From Candidatus Hydrogenisulfobacillus filiaventi (lineage in GTDB: Bacteria > Bacillota > Sulfobacillia > Sulfobacillales > R501), in the NCBI GenBank assembly GCA_902809825.1, contig LR778114.1, positions 1,116,001 to 1,180,000 of the forward strand: a stretch of DNA of 64,000 nt, read 5' to 3'. This document shows, piece by piece, positions 24,927 through 32,244 of this stretch. The translations under genes were made by a program, and so were the position numbers. The notes under the pieces are model-generated. The model was not told where the DNA came from, ran no database searches, and saw nothing but the letters and a program-made list of their open reading frames with translations. Numbering within the stretch: position 1 is the first letter of the stretch; the number at the start of each line of letters is the position of its first letter.

Positions 24927-25277
24927 ATGAACGACCTCGTGGCACGGCAACAGGCGCTGCTCGAACAGCAGAACCGTCTCATCCAGAGCCAGCTGGCCCT
25001 GATGGTGCAGCACTTGAAGGCGGCCGGGCTGACGCCGGAGGCCCAGGCCCAGCTGGGCACGGACCTGCGGGACCTGGCGCGCCAGCTGCGGGACCAGCAG
25101 CAGAGCCTGCAGGAGTTCCTCAACGCCCTCGGCACCGGCGTGGGGGCGGTTCCGGCCGCGGCGGCGCCGGCCCCGGGCGGCGGCAGCTTCTGGGACACCC
25201 TCCTGCAGGGCCTTGAGCTAGGGGCCGGCATCCAGCTGGGGGAGGACATCATCGACGACATCTTCGGGGGCTTCTAG
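24927..25277 (+). CDS. Hypothetical coiled-coil protein
   Basis: Not recognised. The 116-residue product begins with a glutamine-rich amphipathic helix (about residues 4-35, rich in Gln and Leu), a second helical region with QLRDQQQSLQEFLNAL, an alanine/proline/glycine linker (about 74-86), and a short acidic C-terminal end containing LGEDIIDDIFGGF. No signal peptide or membrane segment. ATG 24927 follows GGGAGGG. A TACAAT box at 24878-24883 may be the -10 element. The layout (coiled coil, flexible linker, terminal hydrophobic-acidic motif) suggests a structural or adaptor protein, but this is a guess. Confidence 0.65.
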   Translation: MNDLVARQQALLEQQNRLIQSQLALMVQHLKAAGLTPEAQAQLGTDLRDLARQLRDQQQSLQEFLNALGTGVGAVPAAAAPAPGGGSFWDTLLQGLELGAGIQLGEDIIDDIFGGF

Positions 25278-25305
25278 GGGCGGGGCCGGGGCCGGCCTGC
25301 GGGCC

Positions 25306-25335
25306 TTGCGGGCCGGTGCCCGGCTGCTCTATAAT
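25306..25335 (+). promoter_or_regulatory. Promoter of tRNA-Pro
   Basis: TTGCGG (25306-25311) and a perfect TATAAT (25330-25335) with an 18-base spacer, ending 15 bases before the tRNA. Confidence 0.7.
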
Positions 25336-25350
25336 AAGGCCGCAGGTCAT

Positions 25351-25427
25351 CGGGCTGTGGCGCAGTTTGGTAGCGCGCTACCTTGGGGTGGTAGAGGTCG
25401 TGGGTTCGAATCCCGCCAGTCCGACCA
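25351..25427 (+). tRNA. tRNA-Pro (anticodon GGG)
   Basis: A complete 77-base cloverleaf with encoded CCA. The acceptor CGGGCTG pairs with CAGTCCG (one G-T pair), the anticodon stem CTACC/GGTAG encloses the loop TTGGGGT giving anticodon GGG, and the T arm contains GGTTCGAATCC. It reads CCC and CCU proline codons. It has its own promoter upstream and an intrinsic terminator downstream. Confidence 0.97.
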
Positions 25428-25434
25428 TGTGCAG

Positions 25435-25464
25435 CCGGCCGCCGGAAGGCGGCCGGTCTTTTTT
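25435..25464 (+). terminator. Intrinsic terminator of tRNA-Pro
   Basis: CCGGCCGCC (25435-25443), loop GGAA and GGCGGCCGG (25448-25456), followed by TCTTTTTT. It is the clearest intrinsic terminator in the window. Confidence 0.92.
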
Positions 25465-25528
25465 ACAGCCCGCCGGCTATACTACCCCGGACGACGGTCA
25501 CGCTGTGCGGGAAAGGGGCGACGCGGAC

Positions 25529-26473
25529 GTGGACCGCAACCGGACCTGGCAATCCGGGGCGGGGCAGCCCGCCGGCGGGCTGCCCGCGGCGGGAGAGCGG
25601 CCTGGCGGTGTGCGGTGGGTGATGCTGGTGCATCCGCCGGCTGAAGAGGTGGACCGCCAGGCCCGTAGCCTGGGCCTGGGGGAGGTGGCGCGCCTCGGCC
25701 CTGGCCCGCAGCCCCGGGCCAAGCTGGAGCCGGTACGGGGGGGCTTCTATCTGCGCCTGTACGTTTTCCCTCCCGGCCGGGAACGGGAGCCGGTCGCCTT
25801 GCATCTGGCCGTGGGACGGCACGGGCTCCTCAGCTGGTCGGAAGAACCCTTGGCGGTCCTGGATCCGGTGCGCGACCGGCACCGGGACCCGGAGGGGGAC
25901 ATCACCAGCCCCGCCGCCCTGCTGTACCATATCGTGGACGCGGTCCTCACCTCCCTGTTTCCCTACCTGGATCGCTTGAACGATGAGATTGTGCGTCTGG
26001 AAGGCATGGCGCTCGACGGCAGCAATGCCCGCATCCAGTCGGAACTCTTCCGGGTCAAGCGCGAGGTGCTGGCCCTGCGGCGGGTGCTGGCCTCGGAACG
26101 GGACGTGGTGCACCAGCTGCTGCGGGTGTACGGCAGCAGCCTGGGGCCGCGGGAGCAGGCCGACTACTTCCTCGAAAGCTATGACCACGTCCTGCGGCTG
26201 TTCGACACCGTCGATACGTTCCGGGAAATGCTGGGGGCGGTGCTGGATGCGCATCTGTCCACCGTCTCCAACCGGCTGAACGAGATTGTGAAAACCCTCA
26301 CCCTGGTGACCACCGTGCTGCTGCCGGCCTCCCTCCTGGCCAGTCTCTGGGGCACCAATTTCGATGCGCTCCCCGGGCGCGACCATCCCTACGGTTTTTT
26401 CATCCTGCTGGGGGTGATGGCGGCGGTCTCGGCCGGGCTGCTCTGGATTTTTCGGCGCCGGCACTGGCTCTAG
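25529..26473 (+). CDS. CorA-family divalent metal transporter
   Basis: A 314-residue CorA-family channel: an alpha/beta cytoplasmic domain, a long stalk helix (about 150-255) and two C-terminal membrane helices. The pore signature, normally GMN after the first membrane helix, reads SLWGTNFDALPG (Gly-Thr-Asn at 275-277). Such variants occur in CorA relatives including exporters and zinc carriers, so magnesium specificity is not certain. GTG 25529 lies behind AAGGGG; GTG 25505 is an alternative. A TATACT box at 25478-25483, after the tRNA terminator, may be its -10. Confidence 0.88.
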   Translation: MDRNRTWQSGAGQPAGGLPAAGERPGGVRWVMLVHPPAEEVDRQARSLGLGEVARLGPGPQPRAKLEPVRGGFYLRLYVFPPGREREPVALHLAVGRHGLLSWSEEPLAVLDPVRDRHRDPEGDITSPAALLYHIVDAVLTSLFPYLDRLNDEIVRLEGMALDGSNARIQSELFRVKREVLALRRVLASERDVVHQLLRVYGSSLGPREQADYFLESYDHVLRLFDTVDTFREMLGAVLDAHLSTVSNRLNEIVKTLTLVTTVLLPASLLASLWGTNFDALPGRDHPYGFFILLGVMAAVSAGLLWIFRRRHWL

Positions 26474-26545
26474 GAAGGAATCCGCGCCGGCGACCGCGAA
26501 CCTTGTTGCGCGCAGCAACCAACCGGAGGACAGGGAGCGGACGAC

Positions 26546-27799
26546 ATGGGCGGACAGGGTGACTGGCTCGACCGCATGGAGCGGGTAATGAACCCCGGCC
26601 TGGCCCGGGTATTCCGGTTTATGGGCCTGGAGGCGGCCGAGGTGGAAGGCGAAGGGGTATGGGTCCGCGACGACCAGGGTCATACCTACCTGGACTGCGC
26701 CAGCGGCTATGGGGTGTTCGCCCAGGGCTACCGCCATCCCCGGATTATGGCGGCGGCCCGCCGCCAGTTGGAGCGGCTGCCGCTCTCCTCCCGGGTTCTG
26801 GTCAGCCCCCCGGCCATTGAGCTGGCGGAAGCCCTGGCGGAACATACCCCGGGGGATTTGCAGTATTCCTTTTTCTGCAACAGCGGGGCCGAAGCGGTGG
26901 AGGCCGCGATCAAATTCGCCCGCATCGCGACCGGCCGCACCGTTCTGGTCAGTGCCAGCGGAGCTTTTCACGGCAAGACCATGGGGGCGTTGTCGGTTTC
27001 GGGCCGCGCCCTGTACCAGAACCCGTTCCGGCCGCTGGTGCCGGACATCGTGCATGTGCCTTTCGGGGACGCCCAGGCGGTGGCCGATGTGCTGGACGAA
27101 CGGGTGGCAGCGGTCATCATCGAGCCCATCCAGGGTGAGGGCGGGGTGGTGGTTCCGCCGGAGGGCTACCTGCGGGAGCTGCGGCGGCTGACGGCGGCCA
27201 ACGGGAGCCTGCTTATCGCTGACGAGGTGCAGACCGGGATGGGAAGGACCGGCAAGCTCTGGGCCTGCGAGCACGACGGGGTGGTGCCGGACCTGCTGTG
27301 TGCGGCCAAGGCTTTGGGGGGCGGCGTCATGCCGGTGGGGGCGGTGGTGGGCCGGCCGGAGGTGTGGCGTTTCTTCGACAGCCAGCCGCTCATCCATACC
27401 TCCACCTTCGGCGGCAACCCGCTGGCCATGGCGGTGGCACGGGAGGCCCTGGCGGTGACAGTAGAGGAGCACCTGCCCGAGCGGGCGGAAGCGCGGGGGG
27501 CTATCCTCCGCCACGGCCTTCAGCAGCTGGCCGCGCGTTTCCCGGCGGTCATCCGCCAGGTGCGGGGCCGCGGCCTCATGCTGGGCCTGGAGCTGACCGA
27601 CGCCGGGTTGGCGGCGGCGCTGATGGGTGCATTGTTCCGGCGCCAAGTGCTGGCGGTTTATACGTTGAACAACGACCGCGTGATCCGGGTGATGCCGCCG
27701 CTCATCATTGCCGAAGCCGAGGTGGCGGAGGCCCTCAACCGCTTTGAGGCCGCCCTGGAGGAGGTTGCCGGCCTGGCGGACGCCCTCAGCCGGGCGTAA
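26546..27799 (+). CDS. Class III PLP-dependent aminotransferase
   Basis: A 417-residue enzyme of the ornithine/putrescine/GABA aminotransferase class. PLP contacts are FCNSGAEAVEAAIKFAR, SGAFHGKTMGALS, EPIQGEGG, IADEVQTGMGRTG (Asp226) and the Schiff-base Lys255 in AAKALGGGVMPVGAV; STFGGNPLA completes the pattern. The similarity pattern is closest to acetylornithine or putrescine aminotransferases. The nearby speD gene suggests polyamine metabolism, but they are separated by another gene and a promoter, so substrate remains open. Confidence 0.88.
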   Translation: MGGQGDWLDRMERVMNPGLARVFRFMGLEAAEVEGEGVWVRDDQGHTYLDCASGYGVFAQGYRHPRIMAAARRQLERLPLSSRVLVSPPAIELAEALAEHTPGDLQYSFFCNSGAEAVEAAIKFARIATGRTVLVSASGAFHGKTMGALSVSGRALYQNPFRPLVPDIVHVPFGDAQAVADVLDERVAAVIIEPIQGEGGVVVPPEGYLRELRRLTAANGSLLIADEVQTGMGRTGKLWACEHDGVVPDLLCAAKALGGGVMPVGAVVGRPEVWRFFDSQPLIHTSTFGGNPLAMAVAREALAVTVEEHLPERAEARGAILRHGLQQLAARFPAVIRQVRGRGLMLGLELTDAGLAAALMGALFRRQVLAVYTLNNDRVIRVMPPLIIAEAEVAEALNRFEAALEEVAGLADALSRA

Positions 27800-27837
27800 C
27801 GGCCGGGGGCCAGGATCAGGAGAAGGAGGCGTACGGG

Positions 27838-28272
27838 GTGCCAACGGTGGAGGTGGCCGAACGGATACCGGCGGCTCCGGAGGCGGTGTTTGCGGTCTTG
27901 AGCGACATGAGCCGCTTTCCGGAGTTCATGGACAATGTGGAGGAGATCACCATCCTGGAGCGGGGGCCGGACACCACCGTCTCCCGTTGGGTGACCCGCC
28001 TGCAGGGGGCGCGGTTCCGCTGGACCGAGCGGGACCGGTTTTACCCCGGGGAGTGGCGCATCACCTACGAGCAGATTGAGGGCGACCTCAAGCGTTTTCA
28101 GGGCTACTGGCAGCTGGAACCCGACGGGGACGGGTGCCGGGTGCGGCTGGTGACGGAATTCGAGTTCGGGATGCCCATGCTGGCCTCCCTCCTGAATCCG
28201 GTGGCGGCCCTGGCCATCCGCGAGAATGCGCGCGGCATGATCCGGGCCCTGGGCCAGGCGTTAGCCCCCTGA
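27838..28272 (+). CDS. SRPBCC (START-like) family protein
   Basis: A 144-residue polyketide-cyclase/CoQ10-type helix-grip protein. The usual opening VEVAERIPAAPEAVFAVLSDMSRFPEFMDNVEEITILER is followed by strands and RFQGYWQLEPDGDGCRVRLVTEFEF, and a long C-terminal helix. Such proteins bind hydrophobic ligands or lipids; the ligand cannot be inferred. GTG 27838 lies behind AAGGAGG. Confidence 0.85.
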   Translation: MPTVEVAERIPAAPEAVFAVLSDMSRFPEFMDNVEEITILERGPDTTVSRWVTRLQGARFRWTERDRFYPGEWRITYEQIEGDLKRFQGYWQLEPDGDGCRVRLVTEFEFGMPMLASLLNPVAALAIRENARGMIRALGQALAP

Positions 28273-28365
28273 TACCGGGGGAGGTAACAGCCGGGGCGCT
28301 GCCGGGGTTGCGCGATTGTGCGACGGAGTGCGACCACGCGAGACATCGTAAGAAGGAGCGAAACG

Positions 28366-28396
28366 GCGGGAACCGGTTGCCAGAGCCGGTTCCTGC
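28366..28396 (+). terminator. Hairpin followed by pyrimidine-rich tract
   Basis: GCGGGAACCGG (28366-28376) and CCGGTTCCTGC (28386-28396) form an 11-pair stem with one G-T pair, followed by TGTCTTTCTCT. It probably ends the transcript of the SRPBCC gene. Since the speD promoter lies beyond it, it is unlikely to be a speD attenuator. Confidence 0.6.
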
Positions 28397-28425
28397 TGTC
28401 TTTCTCTGCAATTTTAGAGATTTTG

Positions 28426-28453
28426 TTGACAGGACGGACCTTTTTGCTACAAT
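28426..28453 (+). promoter_or_regulatory. Near-consensus promoter of speD
   Basis: TTGACA (28426-28431), a 16-base spacer ending in TGC (extended -10) and TACAAT (28448-28453). This is one of the closest matches to the vegetative consensus in the window and sits 72 bases before speD. Confidence 0.85.
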
Positions 28454-28524
28454 GTTGCATGGCCTAGGGGCCGGATACCCCGCCGGGGGCGGGTAGACGG
28501 GATATTAAGGGGGTTGGGAATGCA

Positions 28525-28902
28525 ATGAACGCATTGGGTCGGCACATCCTGGCAGAGATTCACGGGTGTGACGCCGCCATCCTCAACGACATGGCGGGGG
28601 TGGAGGCGATCATGGTGGAGGCGGCACTCAAGGCCGGGGCCGAGGTCCGGGAGGTCGCCTTTCATAAGTTCAGCCCCCAGGGCGTGAGCGGCGTGGTCGT
28701 CATCTCGGAGTCGCACCTGGCGGTGCATACCTGGCCGGAATACGGCTATGCTGCCGTGGATGTGTTCACCTGCGGCGATTCTGTCAACCCCTGGGATGCC
28801 TGCAACTACATCGTCGAGCAGTTCCGGGCTCAAAATTTTTCCGCCTCGGAAACCCTCCGTGGTGTATTGGTGGAAGCGAACGCCCAAAAGGCGGCGGTGT
28901 AA
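28525..28902 (+). CDS. speD: S-adenosylmethionine decarboxylase proenzyme, class 1B
   Basis: Decarboxylates SAM to supply aminopropyl groups for spermidine; each use releases methylthioadenosine. The 125-residue proenzyme contains VVVISESHLAVHTWPEYGYAAVDVFTCG; self-cleavage before Ser63 makes the pyruvoyl cofactor, as in the Thermotoga type. FHKFSPQGVSGVVV and the C-terminal end fit. No spermidine synthase gene lies in the window. Genes for removal of methylthioadenosine follow 1.2 kb downstream. Confidence 0.95.
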   Translation: MNALGRHILAEIHGCDAAILNDMAGVEAIMVEAALKAGAEVREVAFHKFSPQGVSGVVVISESHLAVHTWPEYGYAAVDVFTCGDSVNPWDACNYIVEQFRAQNFSASETLRGVLVEANAQKAAV

Positions 28903-28917
28903 CGTAGGGAGGCCCTG

Positions 28918-29343
28918 GTGGAGCGTACATTCGTCATGGTCAAGCCCGACGGGGTCCGCCGCGGGCTGGTGGGTGAGGTGGTGCGCCGGCTGGAGGGCAA
29001 GGGGCTCCGGCTGGTGGGCATGAAGCTGATGCAGGTCGATGAGGCCCTGGCCGCGCGCCACTACGCGGAGCACCGGGACAAGCCGTTCTATCCGGAGTTG
29101 ATCGCTTTCATCACCTCGGGTCCCTCGGTCCCCATGGTGGTGGAGGGCCGCGATGCGGTGGCAGTGGTGCGGACGTTAATGGGGGCTACCGACCCCGCCA
29201 AGGCGGCGCCCGGCACCCTGCGCGGGGACTGGGCCTTGAGCCTGACCGAGAACCTGGTGCACGGGTCCGACAGCCCGGAATCGGCGGCGCGGGAGATCGC
29301 CCTTTACTTTGAGCCGCACGAGCTCCTGCCGGCCGGGCGGTAA
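28918..29343 (+). CDS. ndk: Nucleoside diphosphate kinase
   Basis: Transfers the gamma-phosphate between nucleoside triphosphates and diphosphates. The 141-residue protein has [17 protein letters not shown], the nucleotide site and the active His115 in [20 protein letters not shown] 28918 follows AGGGAGG. The stop overlaps the following phosphoesterase ATG by one base. Length is typical. Confidence 0.95.
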   Translation: MERTFVMVKPDGVRRGLVGEVVRRLEGKGLRLVGMKLMQVDEALAARHYAEHRDKPFYPELIAFITSGPSVPMVVEGRDAVAVVRTLMGATDPAKAAPGTLRGDWALSLTENLVHGSDSPESAAREIALYFEPHELLPAGR

Positions 29344-30155
29344 TGGGCGGGCTGGTGCCCGGCCTGCTGGCGGGCCTGGGCCTGTTCGGGTGGGGGGTCA
29401 GGGAGTCCCGGTGGTGGCGCCTGGTGCGCTATGAGGTGGGGATCAGCGGCCTGGCCCCGGCCTTCGAGGGCTTCACCATCCTCCATCTGTCCGATCTACA
29501 CGGGCGGGTGGGGGTTTTTTCTTGGCCGCCCTTCCGGGCGGCCCTGGCCCGGGCGCACCTGGTGGCGCTGACCGGGGACTACTTCACCCTCAGCCTGCCG
29601 CGGGCGCAGGTGGCGGCGGCGCTGGCCGCCCTCGAGGCGCCCTATGGGGTCTGGGCCGTCTCCGGCAACCATGATTACCACCGGGGCCGCCTGCGCCTCG
29701 AGCCCTGGCGGCCGCGGGCGGCCTGGCTGGACAACCGGGCGGTGGCGGTGGAAAGGGGCGGATCGCGGCTTTGGCTGGCCGGCATCCCGGACCTGGTGCG
29801 CGGGCGCGCCCGGCTGGCGGAGGTGGCGGCCGCCTGCACCGGTCCCGAGCCGGCGGTGTTGTTAAGTCACCGGCCGGATGTGATCACGCGGCCGGAGGCG
29901 GCGCGGTTCGCCCTGGTGCTGGCGGGGCATACCCATGGCGGGCAGGTGACGCTGCCCGGAGGGCGGGCGCTGGTCCGCCACACCCGCCTGCCGGCGCCGT
30001 ATGTGGCCGGGCGGTTGGAACACGGCGGGACCGTGCTGATCACGTCCCGGGGCCTGGGCACCTCGGAGCTCCCGGTCCGCCTGGGGGCCAGGCCCGAGGT
30101 GGTGGAGGTGCGGCTGTACTCGAAGCCGGGGACGGAGGTGGCGAACCATGCATAG
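29343..30155 (+). CDS. Calcineurin-like metallophosphoesterase (YkuE-like)
   Basis: A 270-residue protein with a hydrophobic N-terminal helix (about residues 3-18) that may be a membrane anchor or signal, then the two-metal phosphoesterase core: LHLSDLHG, LTGDYFT, SGNHDYHRG, LLSHRPD and AGHTHGGQV. It resembles YkuE and related phosphodiesterases acting on lipids or nucleotides outside the cytoplasm. The second motif has Asp-Tyr-Phe after GD instead of the commoner GDLVD. Translation is coupled to ndk and to the next gene (8-base overlap). Confidence 0.85.
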   Translation: MGGLVPGLLAGLGLFGWGVRESRWWRLVRYEVGISGLAPAFEGFTILHLSDLHGRVGVFSWPPFRAALARAHLVALTGDYFTLSLPRAQVAAALAALEAPYGVWAVSGNHDYHRGRLRLEPWRPRAAWLDNRAVAVERGGSRLWLAGIPDLVRGRARLAEVAAACTGPEPAVLLSHRPDVITRPEAARFALVLAGHTHGGQVTLPGGRALVRHTRLPAPYVAGRLEHGGTVLITSRGLGTSELPVRLGARPEVVEVRLYSKPGTEVANHA

Positions 30156-30987
30156 CCCCACGCGGCGGACGGCGGTGGGGATCATCGGCGGGACCGGGGT
30201 GTACGACCCCCGCTGGCTGGAAGGCGCCCGGGAGGAGACGGTCACGACCCCCTTTGGGGCGGTGACGCTGACGGCAGGCCGCATGGGGGAGCAGGTGGTG
30301 TACTTCTTGAACCGGCACGGGCCGGGCCATGCGGTGCCTCCCCACCGGGTCAACTATCGCGCCAACCTCTGGGCCCTGCGCGCGGCGGGGGTGACCCGCG
30401 TCATCGCCACGGCTGCGGTTGGTGCCGTCAACCGGGCCATGACACCCGGCAGCCTGGTGCTGTGTGATTCCTTCCTGGACTTTACCCACGGCCGGGTGCC
30501 GACCTTCTTTGAGGGACAGGCGGCGGACCCGGCGTTGCCGGACCGGTTCCGGCAGGTTGTCCACACCGACATGACCGAACCCTATTGCCCTGACCTGCGG
30601 GCCCGGCTGGCCGCCGCCGGCCGGTCCACCGGCGCCCCGGTGGTCGAGGCGGGCACCTACGTGGCCACCGAAGGCCCGCGCTTTGAGAGCCGGGCCGAGA
30701 TCGCGGCCTTCGCCCGCCTGGGCGGCGACGTTGTCGGGATGACCGGGGTGCCGGAGGTGGTGCTGGCGCGGGAGCTGGGGATGTGTTACGCCACGGTGGC
30801 CCTGGTCACCAACTATGCGGCCGGCATCTCCCCCGCGCCCCTGACCCATGCCGAGGTCCTGGAGGTGATGGCCCGGCATCAGGAACGGCTGCGTGCGGTG
30901 CTGGGCCAAGTGTTGCCCGAGGCGGGCCTCGAGCGCCGGTGTGCCTGTGCTACAACCGATCCGGGATGGGAGGAGGATCCCGCATGA
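30148..30987 (+). CDS. MTA/MTI phosphorylase (PNP family), probably 6-oxopurine type
   Basis: A 279-residue trimeric-type purine nucleoside phosphorylase. Features are GIIGGTGVYD, NRHGPGHAVPPHRVNYRANLWAL (phosphate and sugar site), GTYVATEGPRFESRAEI and MTGVPEVVLARELGMCYA, as in methylthioadenosine phosphorylases. The base-recognition position, an Asp in true MTA phosphorylases (TDYD), is Asn222 here (VTNYAAGIS). Asn at this site is typical of enzymes that take 6-oxopurines such as inosine or methylthioinosine. With an MTA/SAH deaminase two genes downstream, methylthioinosine is the likely substrate. Overlaps the AhcY start by four bases. Confidence 0.85.
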   Translation: MHSPTRRTAVGIIGGTGVYDPRWLEGAREETVTTPFGAVTLTAGRMGEQVVYFLNRHGPGHAVPPHRVNYRANLWALRAAGVTRVIATAAVGAVNRAMTPGSLVLCDSFLDFTHGRVPTFFEGQAADPALPDRFRQVVHTDMTEPYCPDLRARLAAAGRSTGAPVVEAGTYVATEGPRFESRAEIAAFARLGGDVVGMTGVPEVVLARELGMCYATVALVTNYAAGISPAPLTHAEVLEVMARHQERLRAVLGQVLPEAGLERRCACATTDPGWEEDPA

Positions 30988-32222
30988 CGTCCACGCTCAA
31001 GGATCCGGGCCTGGCCCCGGCCGGGCACGCCAAGATGGACTGGGCGGCCCGGCACATGCCGATCCTGGGGGCCATCCGCCGGCGGTACCAGACCGACCGG
31101 CCCCTGGCCGGCCAGCGGATTGCCATTTCCCTGCACCTGGAGGCCAAAACCGCCGTACTGGCAGAACTGCTGGCCCTGGGCGGCGCGGAGGTGGCCATCA
31201 CCAGTTCCAATCCCTTAAGCACGCAGGATGACGTCGCCGCCGCCCTGGCGGAACGGGGCGTGACCGTCCACGCCTGGCGGGGGATGAGCGACGAGGAGTT
31301 CCGGGCTATGCATGAACGGGTGCTGGACCTGGCACCCACCCTGATCCTGGACGACGGCGGGGAGCTGACCGCTTTGCTGCACGACCGCCGCCAAGACCTG
31401 GCCGCGGGGGTGACGGGCGGCGCGGAGGAGACGACCACCGGGGTGACGCGGCTCAAGGCGCTGGCGCGCGCCGGACGGCTGCGCTACCCCATGGTGGCTG
31501 TCAACGACGCGGAGATGAAGCACCTGTTCGACAACCGCTACGGGACCGGGCAGTCCACCTGGGATGGCATCATGCGGACCACCAATGTGGTGGTGGCGGG
31601 CAAGACGGTGGTGGTGGCCGGCTACGGCTGGTGCGGCAAGGGGGTGGCGGGCCGGGCCAAAGGCCTGGGCGCCCGGGTGGTGGTCACGGAGGTGGATCCC
31701 ATCCGGGCCAACGAGGCCCTGATGGACGGCTTCGAGGTCCTGCCCATGCGGCGGGCGGCGGAGGTGGGGGACATCTTTGTCACGGTGACCGGCGACAAGG
31801 ATGTCATCACGCCGGAGCATTTCGCCCGCATGAAGGATGGCGCCATCCTGGCCAATGCCGGCCATTTTGATGTGGAGATTGATGTCCGCGGTCTGGAGCG
31901 GACCGCGCGTGCCCAGCTGCCCGGCCGCAACCCGGCGGTGCGCGGCTTCGTGCAGGAGGATGGCCGTGCCCTGTGGCTCCTGGCTGACGGCCGTTTGGTC
32001 AACCTGGCGGCGGGGGACGGCCATCCCATCGAGATCATGGACCTCACCTTCGGGCTGCAGGCCCTCTCCCTGGAACGCCTGACCCGTGAACGTCCCGCTC
32101 CCGGCGTTTATCCCGTCCACCCCGAGGACGACCGCTGGGTGGCGGCCTTGCGGCTGGAGGCGGTGGGGGTGGAGATCGATCAGCTGACGCCGGAACAGGA
32201 ACGCTACCTGGCATCCTGGTAA
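30984..32222 (+). CDS. ahcY: Adenosylhomocysteinase-like hydrolase (short archaeal-like form)
   Basis: A 412-residue NAD-dependent hydrolase that splits S-adenosyl- (or S-inosyl-) homocysteine. Seen: ISLHLEAKTAVLAELLALGG, ITSSNPLSTQDDVAAAL, GGAEETTTGVTRL, AVNDAEMKHLFDNRYGTGQS (Lys and Asp of the catalytic set), and the NAD fold VVAGYGWCGKGVAGRAKGLG. The end LTPEQERYLASW and the lack of the eukaryotic insert match archaeal and Thermotoga enzymes. ATG 30984 follows GGGAGGAGG. Related archaeal enzymes act on S-inosylhomocysteine when a deaminase is present, so the substrate should be tested. Confidence 0.9.
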   Translation: MTSTLKDPGLAPAGHAKMDWAARHMPILGAIRRRYQTDRPLAGQRIAISLHLEAKTAVLAELLALGGAEVAITSSNPLSTQDDVAAALAERGVTVHAWRGMSDEEFRAMHERVLDLAPTLILDDGGELTALLHDRRQDLAAGVTGGAEETTTGVTRLKALARAGRLRYPMVAVNDAEMKHLFDNRYGTGQSTWDGIMRTTNVVVAGKTVVVAGYGWCGKGVAGRAKGLGARVVVTEVDPIRANEALMDGFEVLPMRRAAEVGDIFVTVTGDKDVITPEHFARMKDGAILANAGHFDVEIDVRGLERTARAQLPGRNPAVRGFVQEDGRALWLLADGRLVNLAAGDGHPIEIMDLTFGLQALSLERLTRERPAPGVYPVHPEDDRWVAALRLEAVGVEIDQLTPEQERYLASW

Positions 32223-32244
32223 GACGGCGAAAAGGAGGCGGGCC

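Noticed and set aside
25463-27844. A 793-residue antisense frame over the CorA and aminotransferase genes
   Set aside because: It covers two genes with intact motifs on the other strand and has histidine/glycine/arginine-rich shadow composition.
28273-28525. Possible SAM-responsive riboswitch before speD
   Set aside because: The only strong structure is a terminator-like hairpin upstream of the promoter, so it would not be in the speD leader; the 70-base leader shows no known SAM-riboswitch core.
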